Position numbers and translations under genes: made by a program. 44,701 nt of DNA from Caulobacteraceae bacterium (GTDB lineage: Bacteria > Pseudomonadota > Alphaproteobacteria > Caulobacterales > Caulobacteraceae): NCBI GenBank assembly GCA_019748095.1, contig JAIEQA010000011.1, forward strand, positions 1-44,701. The letters are read 5' to 3'. The first letter of the stretch is position 1. Each line of letters begins with the position of its first letter. This document shows positions 43,587 to 44,701 of this stretch, in pieces. A model generated the notes under the pieces. It was not told the origin of the DNA and made no database searches. It saw nothing but the letters and a program-made list of their open reading frames with translations.

Positions 43587-44590
43587 CCCGCGCCGGTCCG
43601 GGGATCAGCCTCGCAGCGGTCGTGGCGCTGGCAGGATTGGCCGGTTGCACTGTCCCGCCGCCGGTCACGCCGGCCGTCTGTCCCGCGACCCCGACGACCG
43701 ACGGGCCGGGTGCGATGGTCAGCGTGCCGGCCGGGGCCTTCCTGATGGGCGACGACGTCTATGCTGACGAAGGTCCCCGGCGTCAGGAGACCGTTGCCGC
43801 GTTCCGGATCGACGCCACGGAGGTCACCAACGCACAGTTTGCCCGGTTCGTGGCCGAGACCGGCTATGTCACCGTAGCCGAGCAACCGGTGGATCCGGCC
43901 CTGTACCCCGGCCTGCCGGCCGGTGCGGTCCAGCCGGGTTCCGCGGTCTTTCGCTTCGACGACGGCCGCTTCGATCCGCGCAACGCGGCCACATGGTGGG
44001 TCTTCGTGCCCGGGGCCTCGTGGCGGCATCCGGAGGGGCCGGGCAGTGACCTGAAGGGACGTGACTTCCTGCCGGTGGTTCACATCGCCCTGGCCGATGC
44101 CCAGGCCTATGCCCGATGGGCCGGGCGACGCCTGCCGACCGAAATCGAATGGGAATGGGCGGCGCGTTCCGCCGATCCCGACGCTGGAAACCCGGACCGT
44201 CAGCCGACCGAAGCCAACACCTGGCAGGGTGTGTTTCCGGTGCGGGATGAGGGCGGGGACGGTTACAGGGGCGCAGCCCCCGCCGGCTGTTTCACTGCCA
44301 ATGGACTGGGTGTCCACGACATGATCGGCAATGTCTGGGAGTGGACCGCCGACCCCTACAGACCCGACCGGCCGACCGCGTTCGCGCCCGACGACGCCGG
44401 GGCCGATCCGCGCCAGCCGGGCGTCCCTGTCGGCGTGATCAAGGGCGGCAGCTATCTGTGCGCGCCGAACTATTGCATGCGCTACCGGCCGGGCGCGCGG
44501 CAGGCCCAGGACCTGACCCTCGGCGCGTCCCATGTCGGGTTCCGGACCGTCGCGGCGGCACCGGAGGCACCTGCTGCACCATCAGGATGA
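43583..44590 (+). CDS. Second formylglycine-generating enzyme, predicted lipoprotein (periplasmic)
   Basis: A 335-residue FGE-domain protein with a lipoprotein signal: ISLAAVVALAGLAGC puts a lipobox Cys at residue 22, followed by Thr, which favours outer-membrane sorting. The FGE domain follows ([73 protein letters not shown]). Both active-site cysteines are kept, Cys293 and Cys298 in YLCAPNYCMRYRPGAR, so catalytic competence is likely. A periplasmic FGE would have to act after Sec export, perhaps on the anchored sulfatase at 22780-24435; bacterial FGE is generally considered cytosolic. The start is GTG in a GTGA overlap with the synthetase gene. Its 3' end overlaps the convergent cysteine-synthase-like gene by 9 bases. 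Confidence 0.9.
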   Translation: MTRAGPGISLAAVVALAGLAGCTVPPPVTPAVCPATPTTDGPGAMVSVPAGAFLMGDDVYADEGPRRQETVAAFRIDATEVTNAQFARFVAETGYVTVAEQPVDPALYPGLPAGAVQPGSAVFRFDDGRFDPRNAATWWVFVPGASWRHPEGPGSDLKGRDFLPVVHIALADAQAYARWAGRRLPTEIEWEWAARSADPDAGNPDRQPTEANTWQGVFPVRDEGGDGYRGAAPAGCFTANGLGVHDMIGNVWEWTADPYRPDRPTAFAPDDAGADPRQPGVPVGVIKGGSYLCAPNYCMRYRPGARQAQDLTLGASHVGFRTVAAAPEAPAAPSG

Positions 44591-44701
44591 CGCCGGTCCG
44601 GGTGACAGCCAGTCCGGCGTCGGCAGGCCACGGGCCTTGAGGAAGTCGACGTTGAACAGGCGTGAGGCGTAACGGACGCCCGGGTCGCACAACAGGGTCA
44701 C
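44582..44701 (-). CDS. Cysteine synthase-like PLP enzyme, C-terminal fragment (cut by window edge)
   Basis: Translating the minus strand from the window edge gives 39 residues ending in a stop at 44584-44582. The sequence VTLLCDPGVRYASRLFN, then FLKARGLPTPDWL, matches the end of PLP-dependent cysteine synthase/CysK-like proteins, whose last core strand reads V-T-L-L-C-D-x-G-x-R-Y. The rest of the gene lies beyond base 44701. It converges on the FGE lipoprotein gene with a 9-base overlap. Cysteine synthase would link to sulfur assimilation, which may be incidental to the neighbouring sulfatases. Only the fragment is visible, so the exact subfamily is open. Confidence 0.7.
   Translation of the reverse strand: MTLLCDPGVRYASRLFNVDFLKARGLPTPDWLSPGPASS

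Noticed and set aside
22139..44590. Genomic island or recent transfer of the sulfatase region
   Set aside because: No integrase, transposase, tRNA or direct repeats are visible at the borders, and GC content and codon style look like the housekeeping region.

Overview
The window comes from a high-GC alphaproteobacterium. Two large TonB-dependent receptors, Tat- and lipoprotein-type exports, tightly overlapped operons (ATGA and GTGA junctions) and the guaB-to-guaA block suggest Caulobacterales, perhaps Brevundimonas or a relative. That placement is inference; no rRNA is present. I see no tRNA, rRNA, CRISPR array, insertion sequence or phage gene. No gene-free gap exceeds 300 bases.

Region 1 (1-5306) is housekeeping: guaB (cut by the window edge), a MAPEG membrane protein, an RsmB-type rRNA methyltransferase, an MTA/SAH nucleosidase-like protein and guaA, mostly translationally coupled. 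Region 2 (5443-11252) is an efflux locus: a TetR repressor diverges from an SDR enzyme, followed by a DevC-like permease, a DevA-like ATPase, an HlyD/DevB adaptor and a NodT-type outer-membrane lipoprotein, a complete tripartite exporter. Region 3 (11256-22132) holds a CapA-like lipoprotein diverging from an uptake/hydrolysis operon (TonB receptor, AbgT-family transporter, S15/CocE hydrolase, LysR), then a DUF2855 protein and a CurA-like NADP-dependent reductase.

Region 4 (22139-44590) is the most interesting part. It looks like one catabolic regulon split into several divergent operons: a membrane-anchored sulfatase with a small membrane protein; an exported EF-hand protein with a GMC alcohol dehydrogenase and an aldehyde dehydrogenase; a TonB receptor with a tandem DsbA/HCCA-isomerase-like protein and a membrane-anchored metallo-beta-lactamase-fold hydrolase; a TetR repressor diverging from a free-standing SCP2 lipid-binding protein; two long GST-like proteins; and a six-gene operon of a third long GST-like protein, a Tat-exported large sulfatase, a formylglycine-generating enzyme (FGE), a Nu-class-like GST, a FATP-type acyl-CoA synthetase and a second FGE carried on a lipoprotein signal. 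All four divergent promoter regions here contain a related 19-bp inverted repeat, TTGGCAT-N5-ATGCCAA or a close variant, including the TetR gene's own promoter. I infer that this TetR controls the whole set.

The gene content (TonB receptor, GMC dehydrogenase, aldehyde dehydrogenase, acyl-CoA ligase, GSTs) recalls the polyethylene-glycol operon of sphingomonads, with sulfatases, their maturation enzymes and a lipid-binding protein added. A working hypothesis is import, desulfation, terminal oxidation and CoA activation of a sulfated amphiphile such as an alkyl ether sulfate or sterol/lipid sulfate. The substrate cannot be read from sequence. The last bases are the C-terminus of a cysteine-synthase-like enzyme on the minus strand.
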